Source of the DNA: Nipponacmea schrenckii
Taxonomy: Eukaryota; Mollusca; Gastropoda; Lottiidae
Assembly (NCBI GenBank): GCA_030562195.1
Contig: JAUJPP010000007.1
Coordinates: forward strand, 18,845,769 to 18,909,768
Direction of reading: 5' to 3'
DNA: 64,000 nt
Translations under genes and position numbers: made by a program
In this document: piece after piece, positions 12,978 to 23,900 of the stretch
How positions within the stretch are numbered: position 1 is the stretch's first letter
Layout: each line of letters begins with the position of its first letter
Notes under the pieces: generated by a model
The model's database searches: none
The model's input: the letters and a program-made list of their open reading frames with translations, nothing else
Told to the model about the DNA's origin: nothing

Positions 12978-13429
12978 AGAACACCAGATCCGAACGTAAA
13001 GGCGGGCGTCCACTTGAGAGTTTTCTAGCACGAGTTCGCTCTCCGAGAGTAACTCGCGAGTGGAAGGTATTTTGCGAGCAACAGTTAGACAGTCGCAACC
13101 AACTCTCGATATAACTGCTGAAAGCGATTTCTCTCAAGTGGAAGGGGGTCTCCTATAAAATGTCAGGTATTCTAACCCTACTGTCGATAGAACTGCAGCG
13201 AGTGATTTTCTGTCAAGTGGAAGGGAGTCTGCTACAAACTATCGAATACAAATTTCTGTTTGAGAGTGCTCTCAAAGAATAGAACAGTGTTCTATTTCTG
13301 CGAGAACTGTCAGTTTTTATAAACAAGCCTGTCATATTTTTCACAACAAAATCAATCTGAACTAGAATTGCTTACAGTTATGAACAAATTTCGAGAGCCT
13401 TAAAATATTATGTAGGCTAAATTTGCAAT

Positions 13430-13697
13430 GACCTACATCTAGACAATATATTGAATATCATTTGACCTAGTTTTCAAAGTCATAAACTAATTAGGTCACA
13501 CCTTCCGTAACGGTTAAAGATGGCGAAAATATGAAAATTATCAATTTTTGCTGTATTTAATTACACTTATCTCTATGAATTTTTTAAGTAAACCAAATTA
13601 TAAAAATACCTACTCGTAGACAATACATTGAATATTATTTGACCTAATTTTCAAGGTCATAGATTAAGTGGGTCACACCTTTCGTAGCCGTTAAAGT
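13430..13697. repeat. Direct repeat pair inside the Harbinger-like element
   Basis: Blocks at about 13,430-13,520 and 13,609-13,697 share GACAATATATTGAATATCAT, then a TTGACCTA...TTTTCAA core, then GGTCACACCTTCCGTAACGG, with about 15-20% divergence. The spacing is about 179 bp. They may be remnants of a nested repeat or a tandem duplication within the transposon. Confidence 0.75.
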
Positions 13698-14464
13698 GAC
13701 CTTATTTTGAAAAAAGCGAAATTTGAATAATTCGAAAAAAAATACGAAATTTAAAAATCGGTCTCCAAGAAAAAGTAGATAATGATACAATGTATCTATG
13801 TGCTAATTTTCATCGAAATCGGTCTATCAATAGTGTCTGAATTTCGGCTTTAAGAATTGTAACGAAAATTCAAAATGGCGGCCGATATGGCAGCTTGACC
13901 TAATTATTTAGGTCAAATCGATTACTATTGACAAGTTATTATAAAACAGTTTTCACTTTTCACCTAGCTGTTATAGACCGGAAGTTACGTAATTACGTCA
14001 TTTGAGGCTAAACCGGAAGTCGAATTTTATTTTTCAAAATTTTTCAAAAATTATGATCATATCGCCTATCAACTGGTAAAGTTTCAAACTTTTACCATTT
14101 ACATTACACGAGAAATCACGGTCTGATATTTTTTACGATGACCCTTGAATATTGAATTGCAAACTGTGGGTAAAAGATTTAACCGAATTGCATAAAACCT
14201 ATAATTGTAAGTTGACAAATACATTGAAGTTTTCAAATCTGAAAATCCGATCGAAATTGAACTGAAAATAAACTTGCTAAAGCGAAAAAAACCTTCCGGT
14301 TTAGTTTTATTTGATAATAGAAATTATTCTAAGATCAACTGTAGATTTAGAATTTCTGTACCTTTTACCAGTTTGTCTGCAAACTCATCCAAGAATCGCA
14401 ACAAAAAAACTATAATAATCCGAACGATTACAATACGTTTTCGCCAAAGTCCAAAAACGTAAAT

Positions 14465-14640
14465 ATGGCGAAACGTACTGAATGGACGCGTGAAGAGATT
14501 GAGCACCTCATTACAGAATATGGAAGTCGTCCTGTGCTTTGGGATGTTCAATCGACTGAGTTTCGAGACAAGCAGAAAAAGAACAATGCATGGAAGACTT
14601 GGCCGAATCAGTACAAAAAGACATTTCCTCGTTCAATCCA
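14465..14640 (+). pseudogene. Decayed MADF-domain gene fragment of the Harbinger-like element
   Basis: The reading frame opens MAKRTEWTREEIEHLITEY, then has a VLWDVQSTEFRDK segment. This is the MADF pattern (W...E...LI..Y...P.LWD..S..F.DK). After the expected AW pair the family-like continuation (EDLAESVQKDI) lies in the +1 frame from about 14,590, so a single-base frameshift breaks the domain. MADF/Myb-like proteins are the usual second ORF of Harbinger transposons, which fits the flanking TIRs and TAA duplications. Confidence 0.7.
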
Positions 14641-15039
14641 GGACCTAACCCAGACCTTGTGCACTCTTTTTTTCTTTTTCATATTTCCATTGATTATAAA
14701 TATAGCCGCAGCAATTCGTTTTTTCTTGGACAACATTTTCCAATTGTAAATCAAACTCGCAATATGTCAGGCAACTCGCACGCCCTTCCCACGAGAAGCT
14801 CGCGAATGTAATTGACTCTCAGGTGGAAGGACACTTGAAAGTTTCACGCGATAGTTGATAGCACAAACTCTCTGATAGTAATTTGCAATAAAATTTACTC
14901 TCAATCGCTCTCAAATGGAAGGAGCCCTGAAAGTTCTCTCGAGAGTAACTCGCGAAGACTCGCAGAATAAACTGTCAAGTGGAAGCCCGCCTTAATATTA
15001 CATATCATCTGTATGACTTAGTCTACCCCAATTTTGTGC

Positions 15040-15570
15040 CTATATGACCAGATATATCTAGGTAATTCCATCTGTAGGACAAGATATGTTTAGGTATATC
15101 TCATCTCTATGACCTGATATATCTAAGTATATCTAATCTTTATGACCAGATATATCTAGGTACATCCCATCCGTATGAAAATATGTATTTAGGTATATCT
15201 AATATCTAATCTGTATGACCAGATATATCTAGGTACATCCCATCCGTATGAAAATATGTATTTAGGTATATTTATCTTTATGACCAGATATATCTAGGTA
15301 CATCCCATCTGTAGGGCCAGACATGTCTGGGTATATCTCATATGTATGATCTGATATGCCTAGGTATATCTCATCTGTATGATCTTCTATGTCTAGGTAT
15401 ATCTCATCTGTATGACCCGATATATCTTAGTGCATCAAAGTTGTCTGACCTGATCTTTCTCAGTATATCTTAACTATAAGACCAGACATGTCTAGGTATA
15501 TCTCATCTGTATGACCTGATATGTCTAGGTATATCTCATCCATATGAGCTCATATATCTCAGTATGCAAT
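15040..15570. repeat. Satellite, ~33-bp unit, left block
   Basis: Degenerate tandem copies of a unit containing TATGACCTGATATGTCTAGG and TATATCTCATCT. The block is continuous in sequence family with 16,665-17,690; the Tc1-type copy sits between them. Confidence 0.9.
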
Positions 15571-15639
15571 TTGAAAAACTGGACTTTATGGCATGTGGGA
15601 ATGCTGTGTAGAAATTAGGGTGTAAATTAAGGAAAACGA

Positions 15640-16420
15640 AAATGCAAAAAAATATGGTGAGATCTCAAATTTTATTGTTGACAGAGCTCTAACGGGATGT
15701 CAAAAAGCACAAATGGTGATCAGAGAATCAATACCAGTCAATATCGGGTACTTCCACCTCGCACTTCGATCACTGCTTCCAGTCTCCTCCTCATACCCCT
15801 CACAAGACATTGGAATGTTTGCATGGACATCTGACACCACTCCTAGTACAAGGCTGCTTCCAGTTGGTGCAAGTTCTGTGGAGGAGGGTCGCGAGATTTA
15901 ATCCTGCGCCCCAAAATGTCCCGAACATGTTCCAGAGGATTAAGATCTGGACTCATCGCTGGCCAAGGGATGTTCTGGACAGCATTGTTGTGGATGAATT
16001 GGGTGACAGCTCTCGAGCGATGAGGCCCTGCGTTGTCATCCATAAATACTGGTCTGCTGGCTAATGTGTGATCATCAAAATGCGGAACAACAGCTGGATC
16101 GAGAACTTCCTGGAGGTAGCGAGCCCCTGTCAAATTCCCTTGTATGGTTACCAAATCCAGCTTGCAATCAAATGAGAAGCAGCCCCATACTATAACCGAA
16201 CCACCACCATAGGCTACCGTTGGCATGATGTTCCTTGGTCAATAAGCTGTGCCTGGACGCCTCCAAACCTTCACTTCTCCATCCACCACATGCATGAGAA
16301 ATCTGCTTTCATCAGATCAGTGCACTCTCCTCTGGCAATCTCCTTGAAAGAATGGCCGGCTCTGCGCAGCTTCTGACATTTGTCTACCCGGCATTTTGTG
16401 TGTGAATGGATTGGGCTTTT
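15640..16420 (-). pseudogene. Dead Tc1/mariner transposase copy
   Basis: On the minus strand the frame 16,226-15,843 reads GGGSVIVWGCFS, then VFMDDNAGPHRS and later SPDLNPLEHVRD, the second catalytic Asp block and the final Glu block of a Tc1-type DDE domain. It is broken. A TAG follows the LEAALY segment where an EW-containing C-terminus continues, and a TGA lies just upstream of PRNIMPT. Only a short N-terminal piece (MPGRQMSEAAQ near 16,390) remains and the DNA-binding domain is missing, so there is an internal deletion. No clear terminal inverted repeats were found. Confidence 0.88.
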
Positions 16421-16664
16421 CAACAACGATTTTTATACACGTTTTTTACCACAGGGAGATACTGCATTTTGCAAAATTCGTGCCTCATGCTTTTCTCGTG
16501 CACATTGTAGCATTTGCGCGATTGTTTTCCAAAGGAAACCACAATGAATCAAAACCCAAATCCCCATGGTAGAATGCCCTACAAGACCCCTTTCGGGTGC
16601 TCTCCATTTTATGATGTACCAGTGGTTTTAATATGGGGGTGCAACACTTTTTTTGTTGTGTATA

Positions 16665-17690
16665 TATGACCAGATATGTCTAGATACATCTCATCTATAT
16701 GATCTGATATGTCTCAGTATGACCTGATATGTCTAGGTTTGTCTCATCTATATGACCTGATATGTCTCAGTATGACCTGATATGTCTAGGTATATATCTT
16801 CCCATTTTTTTATTACCGACCCAGGGGTATTTCTTTTGGGTTTATCCTTTTTTAATTTTATCTCATCTCAATGACCAGATATGTCTAGGGATATCTCATC
16901 TATATGGCCTCATATGTCTCAGTATGACCTGATATGTCTAGGTATGTCTCATCTATATGACCAGATATGTCTAGGTATATCTCATCTATATAACCTGACA
17001 TGTCCCAGTATGACCTGATACGTCTAGGTATATCTCATCTATATAACCTGACATGTCCCAGTATGACCTGATATGTCTAGGTATATCTCATCTATATAAC
17101 CTGATATGTCTCAGTATGACCTGATATGTCTAGGTATGTCTCATCTATATAACCTGACATGTCCCAGTATGACCTGATATGTCTAGGTATGTCTCATCTA
17201 TATGACCAGATATGTCTAGGTATATCTCATCTATATAACCTGACATGTCCCAGTATGACCTGATATGTCTAGGTATGTCTCATCTATATAACCTGATATT
17301 TCTCAGTATGACCAGATATGTCTAGGTATATCTCATCTATATGACCTGACATGTCCCAGTATGACCTGATATATCTAGGGATATCTCATCTATGGCCTCA
17401 TATGTCCCAGTATGACCTGATATGTCTAGGTATGTCTCATCTATATAACCTGATATTTCTCAGAATGACCTGATATGTCTAGGGATGTCTCATCTATATA
17501 ACTTGATATGTCTCCAAATGACCTGATATGTCTAGGTTTATCTCATCTATATGGCCAGATATGTCTAGGTAATATCTCATCTATGTAACCTGATATGTCT
17601 AGGTTTATCTCATCTATATGATCTAATCAGTATATCTTATCTATAAGACCAGATATGTCTAGGTACATCTCACTTGGATGCTGGTAAAAA
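16665..17690. repeat. Satellite, 33-bp unit with 54-bp higher-order period, right block
   Basis: Tandem copies of the same unit as 15,040-15,570. From about 16,900 a longer period of about 54 bp dominates: one full unit followed by a partial unit with ATAACCTGACATGTCCCAG. This is a higher-order repeat and indicates later amplification of a two-part unit. Confidence 0.9.
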
Positions 17691-17964
17691 TAGAAATGTT
17701 CATCTGGACCGATGTCATTCAGATTATTACTAGAATATTATTTCAGAACTCTGATTGCCCCTTGTGGCTATTTTAATAAAAATAGATTGATGATGCTGTT
17801 TATAAAATATAACATGACGGTTCGTTTGCAACAAATTTCAATAATTGATTTCTATAAATAGTTTGTTTATCATTGAAATGGCAATTTATGAAATAGTAGT
17901 ATTATTAAATTGCTGTGTCTTATTGAAACAACATGATTGTGGTTTGGCATAGAGGTTTTTTATA

Positions 17965-18110
17965 TGGAGAGTGTGGAACGAAAGCTTTTGGAGTTCTTCG
18001 TCGTACTTTTCTGTACCTAATGAGGTAAATAAGACAAACAAAGCCATGCAGTGTGTATTGAGGGACATTCTGCAAGAAAAGCGGCATTAACCTACTCTTA
18101 AGTGACCTTT
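17965..18110 (-). repeat. SINE body, headless copy
   Basis: Shares TACTTTTCTGTACCTAATG, AAAGCCATGCAGTGTGT and GAGGGACATTCTGC with the SINE at 330-605, at about 75-80% identity. The tRNA-like head is absent, so it is 5'-truncated. Confidence 0.65.
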
Positions 18111-18638
18111 AATGTGAACAGCTTGTAATACACGAGGCCTCGGTTTATTGTCTTATCCGAACGCCTAGGCGCTTTGCTTTGATACATAGTTATATACCAC
18201 ATTGCTTTATTTGTATGGTTGAATGGTTTTTAACCAGTGGTGCCTAAATTAAAGAGAGAGTTACCCTCGTACCATTTAGGGTCAAAATAATTTATCAAGA
18301 TTTCAAATGATATCTGCTGCATTTACCCCTGGTTTAATTTATGTAAAAATGGCTAAGTATATCTGACCAGTCATTGCTACCGACCTGTGTATGTGACCTC
18401 ATATACCAGTACATATGTTACTTGACCTATTAAGTTATTAAGGGAATTGTGTGGGCTGATAACTCATATTGTCTGTTCTATTAAATTCCATCTCTATATA
18501 GAAATCATTACATCTATTCCAGGATAATGAAGTCGTATTCAGGTCACTGTGTCCAGTGGAGGCGTAGAAAGAAAACAACGTTTCTTTACGTTGAACTTCC
18601 TTTATTAAGATGCAGTCCACATTTTGTATAAGCATTGA

Positions 18639-19204
18639 CATTGATTCGCGTCACTTTTCACAAAAAATTAGCCATTAGATTTTACTCATTCTGTCATTGA
18701 AAACCTGACTGAAATCTCATTTGTGACTGTGTATCATGCCAGTCGTAAACTACTGTATAAGCTCTTTGTTTCCCATTGGACTAATGCAAATTCGATCGTA
18801 ACATTTCCTCATCACCAAAACAATGATCATGTCCGAAGTAACACACGTTGAAACGTAAGAAATAAGTCTTACTTTATACATAATTTTTATTAGTATTTTA
18901 GTTAGATTTTTGAAAACGCACATATTTAATCAATAATAACCCATATGGCGGTTATGGTCGTATATTTCAGGACGATGTTGGCCGTATTTATTCAATTTTC
19001 CAGCCAACCTTTGTCTTGATTTACGACCATAACAGTCATAAGGTAACCGTTTTAAGCATTGCACATATCCTGTAAAGGGTTCGAAGTATTGCAATTGATT
19101 CGCCCGACTTTTCACAAAAAAATTCTTTAGATTTTCTCTAATTCATTCTAAATTTGAAAACCTGAATGAAATCTAATTTCAGACCTTTTATCTTGTCAGT
19201 TCTG
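18639..19204. repeat. Pair of ~105-bp direct repeats ~455 bp apart
   Basis: Blocks at about 18,639-18,742 and 19,093-19,204 share CACTTTTCACAAAAAA or a close variant, then TTGAAAACCTGA and TGAAATCT, and end near TTGTCAG or GCCAG. Between them lie inverse stretches around GGTTATGGTCGT and ACGACCATAAC. Possibly a small terminal-repeat element; no coding sequence. Confidence 0.55.
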
Positions 19205-20906
19205 TTGTTAACACTAGCTCCATCGAAACAATTAGAAACTTAGAAATTAACACTACGTATTCTTTAAAGGTTTAAGAGAAATTGCACTACTATTTCTTGT
19301 TGCGGTACACACTTAAGATATTTTCATTTTGGGTCGACCGTAAGAATATGCCAGGATGTCTATAATTTAAATGGTAATGGTGGTAAATGACTAGTTAATG
19401 TCCTTGCCAGCTGATATGAAAGATTAGGTAGTTTTTATTTTGGTGGTCGTTGGTATTTGATTAGGATATAATTTAAATCCAGCCTTTTTCCATAAATACC
19501 CATGGCAGAAACTATTCCCAACTTCCAAACCTTTGCCCCTAGCAGACATGTATCGCAGATGTGGATAAGGTCAGTCTTTCAGAATAATCTTAAAGAGAAA
19601 ACAATAGTCAAACTATTAGCCTAAGTGAATTCAAATTATGTGAAAGTAAAAGTAAAAGAAAATATTAGATTAATTCTATTTCAAATGTCACATAATGGTT
19701 ATTTATGTACTTTAGAATTTAAAGCCACACGCTGTAGTAATATTAGTTTAGTTACATTCGTGTTTGTATCATTGAGAAATGAAGGTTCAGCAACAGGTAT
19801 AATAAGTACATTTATGTAATAGGTGTGTAAAAGACTTTTAAACAATCCTCATTGAAAAAGCGATCCGGATTTCGGATAATATAATATATTCTTCTTCGGG
19901 CATAAGATTTTGTTGCCAGTTCGTTACACAATTATATTGATTTAATATACTTCTCATGCTGTGACTTTAACAGTAGGATTAAATGGACCAGTCTGGAGAA
20001 ACCTAACACCGTAAACAACAACACAATTACCCTTATTAACATCCAAATTTAGTTACTTTTAAATTTATTTACTTTCATTTTATTGTCGTATTCTATTCTT
20101 GGACTATTTTTGTCTCATGGGCCATATACTATGTTTACAGAACAAAACATATCGAGTTCAGATGACTTGACATTTAACTTATGCACCAGAACAGGCACAA
20201 AGTAAACTTCGGCATTGAATGAACTTTATGGTTGCAAGGGTAAGTGCAATGTATTACAAATAAATGCCAGTATCCGCAGCGAAGGTCAAGCTGTCTCAAA
20301 CTGAATTTCTCTGTGTAAAAGTTATCGAATCTTGGTGCGATCAATATATAGATCAATTAATTAAAAGTGGGTACCCTGTATTGCTATAATCAACGTATTG
20401 GCCAAATATTTGGTTCCTGTGTCACTATGAAGGGGCTATTCGTTCCTTTTACAATTGTCCCCTCGTAACTATACCACATAAAGAAGACAAATAATAACAT
20501 TAATTCACGGCGAATCCACAGAAAACAAACTATCATTGTATGATAAATACCTATCATTATTGCCTCCAGTTCAATGTAATGAAACATAATTGAAATATGA
20601 TTTTAATTAGATAAGATGATTTTATCATTCAGTTTTTTAATGAAATAGAAGGATTGCATCTTAACATGCAAATGGCTTGGGGTATTTTTGTGTTAAGCTG
20701 GATGACTATAAACCGTCATTTTGAATTAATCATGGCAACTGTTCATTTTGTTGGCAAGCATGTACTATAAAGATTTTCTTTTTTTTAAAGAATAATAACC
20801 CTTTAGTCAGGGGTGACTCAATATCACTAAATCCTTCGCCGATGAACAAGATTAGAAATCATGAGCACACTTAGTTATCAAGTAACTTCTGTCACTGGTG
20901 AACAAG
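19205..20906. other. Gene-free interval upstream of the calmodulin-like gene
   Basis: Nothing with coding character was found. Untranslated or alternative first exons of the calmodulin-like gene may lie here. Confidence 0.4.
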
Positions 20907-23900
20907 ATGAACACATCAAGTTGTCCAATAAGTTTCCGTTTTGTGTTTCAGGCGGCACAACAAATAAAGATCACCAGAAAACAGAAAAAGTTTGGTAAGA
21001 AGCATGTATTAACAGATGAAAAAATACAAGGTAATCACATACATAGTGTATAAGCTATTGACTTTTCATCATAAAGTAGGACTTGATGTTGTTCTGAGGT
21101 TTAATGCATCTAATGGAATTGGTTTTATATATCAGTTCGTTTTTAAGCTATGCGATTTGTGAGGATAAGTTATAATGCGCACAATATAATTGCAGTGCGG
21201 ATCAATACTTCTTTTGCCGTATATAGAAAAGTAAATGCAAGTTCGACTGGTGCAAAGTATTAAGTATAGAAATATACTATAACAGGTTTTTCTGAATATA
21301 ATATACATAGTTTAATGTTTACATTTAAAGTTATACCAACATGCCAGCTAGCGAATTCTTGTTTTTATTGCAGAACTGCATGAAACATTCAGTGTATTTG
21401 ATAAGAATGGTGATGGAATGATAACGACGGAGGAACTGGGTACTGTTATGATATCATTAGGTCAAAGGCCAACTATACCAGATTTAAAATCCTTTATTAG
21501 AAAGGTCGACCATGATCGTTAGTATTCATTTTTGTTTTTATCAAATGTACGTGTATATATTGTTCAGTATCAAACGTACATGCATATCGTATCTAGAAAA
21601 TATTCGTATTATATGATATATCTACATAATAAACAATACAACATTGCTAAATAAATTTGAATTACTGAAGAATGTCAATAGGTTGAATACTATGTACGTG
21701 TAATGGGTAAAACACTATGCCACTAGATCGAATACTATGTCAATAGTTTGAATATCATGTCATAGTTTAAACTTTTTATCAATAGATTGAACACTGTGGT
21801 AATAGTCTGAATGATGTACCAATAGTATTGAACACTATATAAAGCATGAATGTTAGAATTATTGCAAACATTTAATTTTCCGTATCCCTTGTATTTCCTT
21901 TCCTTCAAATTTTCCCGTATGATAAGCCGTGGATTTTGTTACCTATCTTAAGATAAAGTGAAAAGTGTTTCAAAGCGAGATAAATTATTCCGTAATCTAC
22001 ACTCGTGCAATAACAGTTGATTCCTGTTCAACTAAAGTCCGGTAATAATGCAACCAATTTCCAGTTTTGTAAAAATGGATCTATTTGATTAACATTACAT
22101 TTTATTTCAAACGTTTTCCTTAGGGGGGAACTCTACTGTCCAAACACGAGTGCGAGTGGTCGTTCGTGAAGGTTGGACTGGATAGAATGATAGGGTTGGA
22201 ATTTGTGCTTCAGTCAAAATGATTAAAATGGTATTGCATTGCAAACTTAAAAGATATTATAAATATTGTAGGAAGTGGCACCATTGATTTTGACGAGTTC
22301 CTTCAGATTTTCTCCAGAAAGGTAACCATGGATCCGGAAAAGGAGTTGTATGAAGTTTTCCGAGTGTTTGATGATAACAAAGATGGGTTTATATCACCAA
22401 CAGAGTTATATAATGTTTTAAAGAAATTGGGAGAAAATATTACTATGGTATGCATTTCATAACCCAACCATATCTCACTTTAGTATTTAAACCTTGTATT
22501 AGGCGCCGAGGCGAGGTAATGAATATGCATGATGCCATGAGATTTGCAAACCGACAAATCATCACGGCGCTACCAATAGAGTTGATCTTAAATAAATACT
22601 ATATTATCAAAAGCTAGTTTTGATTTGGGTACATGGATAAAGTGATTCATGGAGTAATTATTGTACTTGTATGTTCAATGTATCAAGTATGCGTGAATGG
22701 ACCGTGGTACCTTGAAACATAAATCGTATCATATGACCTACTGTACTATAATTATAAATAGGTCAAACTCCACAGGATGTCCTTCCAACTACTACTTAGC
22801 TATTGGCAACCAATATTACTATCATAGGAAACCCGAACATTCTTATACTACAATAATCCTTTTTTATGAATGTGAACGATACATATCGATTTTTCTCATA
22901 AAATATACCTTAATTTTTCCAGAAAGAAGCTCAAGAAATGGTTAAAGAAGCGGATTTAAATGGCGATGGAAGAGTGGATTATTCTGGTACGTATTAAACA
23001 ACCATTGAACAAATCCTTATGATTATCTGAATCTATACTTATTGTATCTCATATAGCAGCCAGAAGTTGACTTTGGAGTCAATATATGGCACTGTTATTT
23101 ATAACTGACATATCTGACAATCTTATCAGTGGGTAACGTTGCTACCAAGAGTTGGCATTGCTTATGATAGTCGATATTGTCTCAATAGTTGACATTACCA
23201 CCAATAGTTGACATTGCTACCAATAGTTTACATTACTACCAAAAGTTGACATTGCTACCAATAGTTGACATTGCTACCAATAGTTGACATTCCTAAGCTT
23301 ACGATAGTTGATATTGTCCCAATAAATGACATTACTACCAATAGTTGACATTGCTACAAATAGTTGACGTTGCTACCAATAGTTGACATTACTACCAATA
23401 GTTGATATTGCTACCAATAGTTTACATTGCTTACGATACTTAATATTGTCCCAATAAGTGACATTACTACCAATAATTGACATTACTACCAATAGTTGAC
23501 ATTGCTACCAATAGTTGATATTACTTCCAATAGTTAATATTGCTACCAATAGTTGACATTAATACCAATAGTCGACATTGCTTACGATAGATGATATTAT
23601 CACAAAAAGTGACATTACTTCCAAAAGATAACAAAACACACTGGGGACAATACACGTTCCATTCTTTTTGTGTTTAAGTTTAGAGTATAACCAAATAACC
23701 ATCAAAGGTATCAATAATATTGACTTCAAAACAACAGTAATAACCGTGTCATTTCACGTTACGTATTTGATGAATTGTAGGATAACAAGATATAGTATAT
23801 TATTTATAAAACGTTGTATGAATATCTGATATTGGTTCTCTCATCAGTACCTTAATCTGTATTTCTTGGTATTTTCTGAAATATCTTGTCGAGCTTGTTT

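Larger units (their letters stand above)
13000..14992. mobile_element. Harbinger-like DNA transposon, non-autonomous, 1,993 bp
   Basis: Ends are AGGCGGGCGTCCACTTGA at the left and TCAAGTGGAAGCCCGCCT at the right, near-perfect inverted termini. They are flanked by TAA at 12,997-12,999 and TAA at 14,993-14,995, the 3-bp TWA-type target duplication of PIF/Harbinger elements. Several subterminal copies of an AAGTGGAAGG-type motif and CTCTCGAGAGTAACTCGCGA-type blocks sit within about 350 bp of each end, resembling transposase binding sites. The interior contains a decayed MADF gene (14,465) and two direct copies of a block of about 90 bp. No DDE transposase ORF is present. Confidence 0.75.

Noticed and set aside
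14274..14551. Overlapping ORFs on both strands just before the MADF remnant
   Set aside because: No domain features and mutual overlap; they are chance frames in transposon sequence.
15713..16064. Plus-strand ORFs over the Tc1 copy
   Set aside because: They are antisense to the transposase frame, which carries the recognisable DDE motifs.
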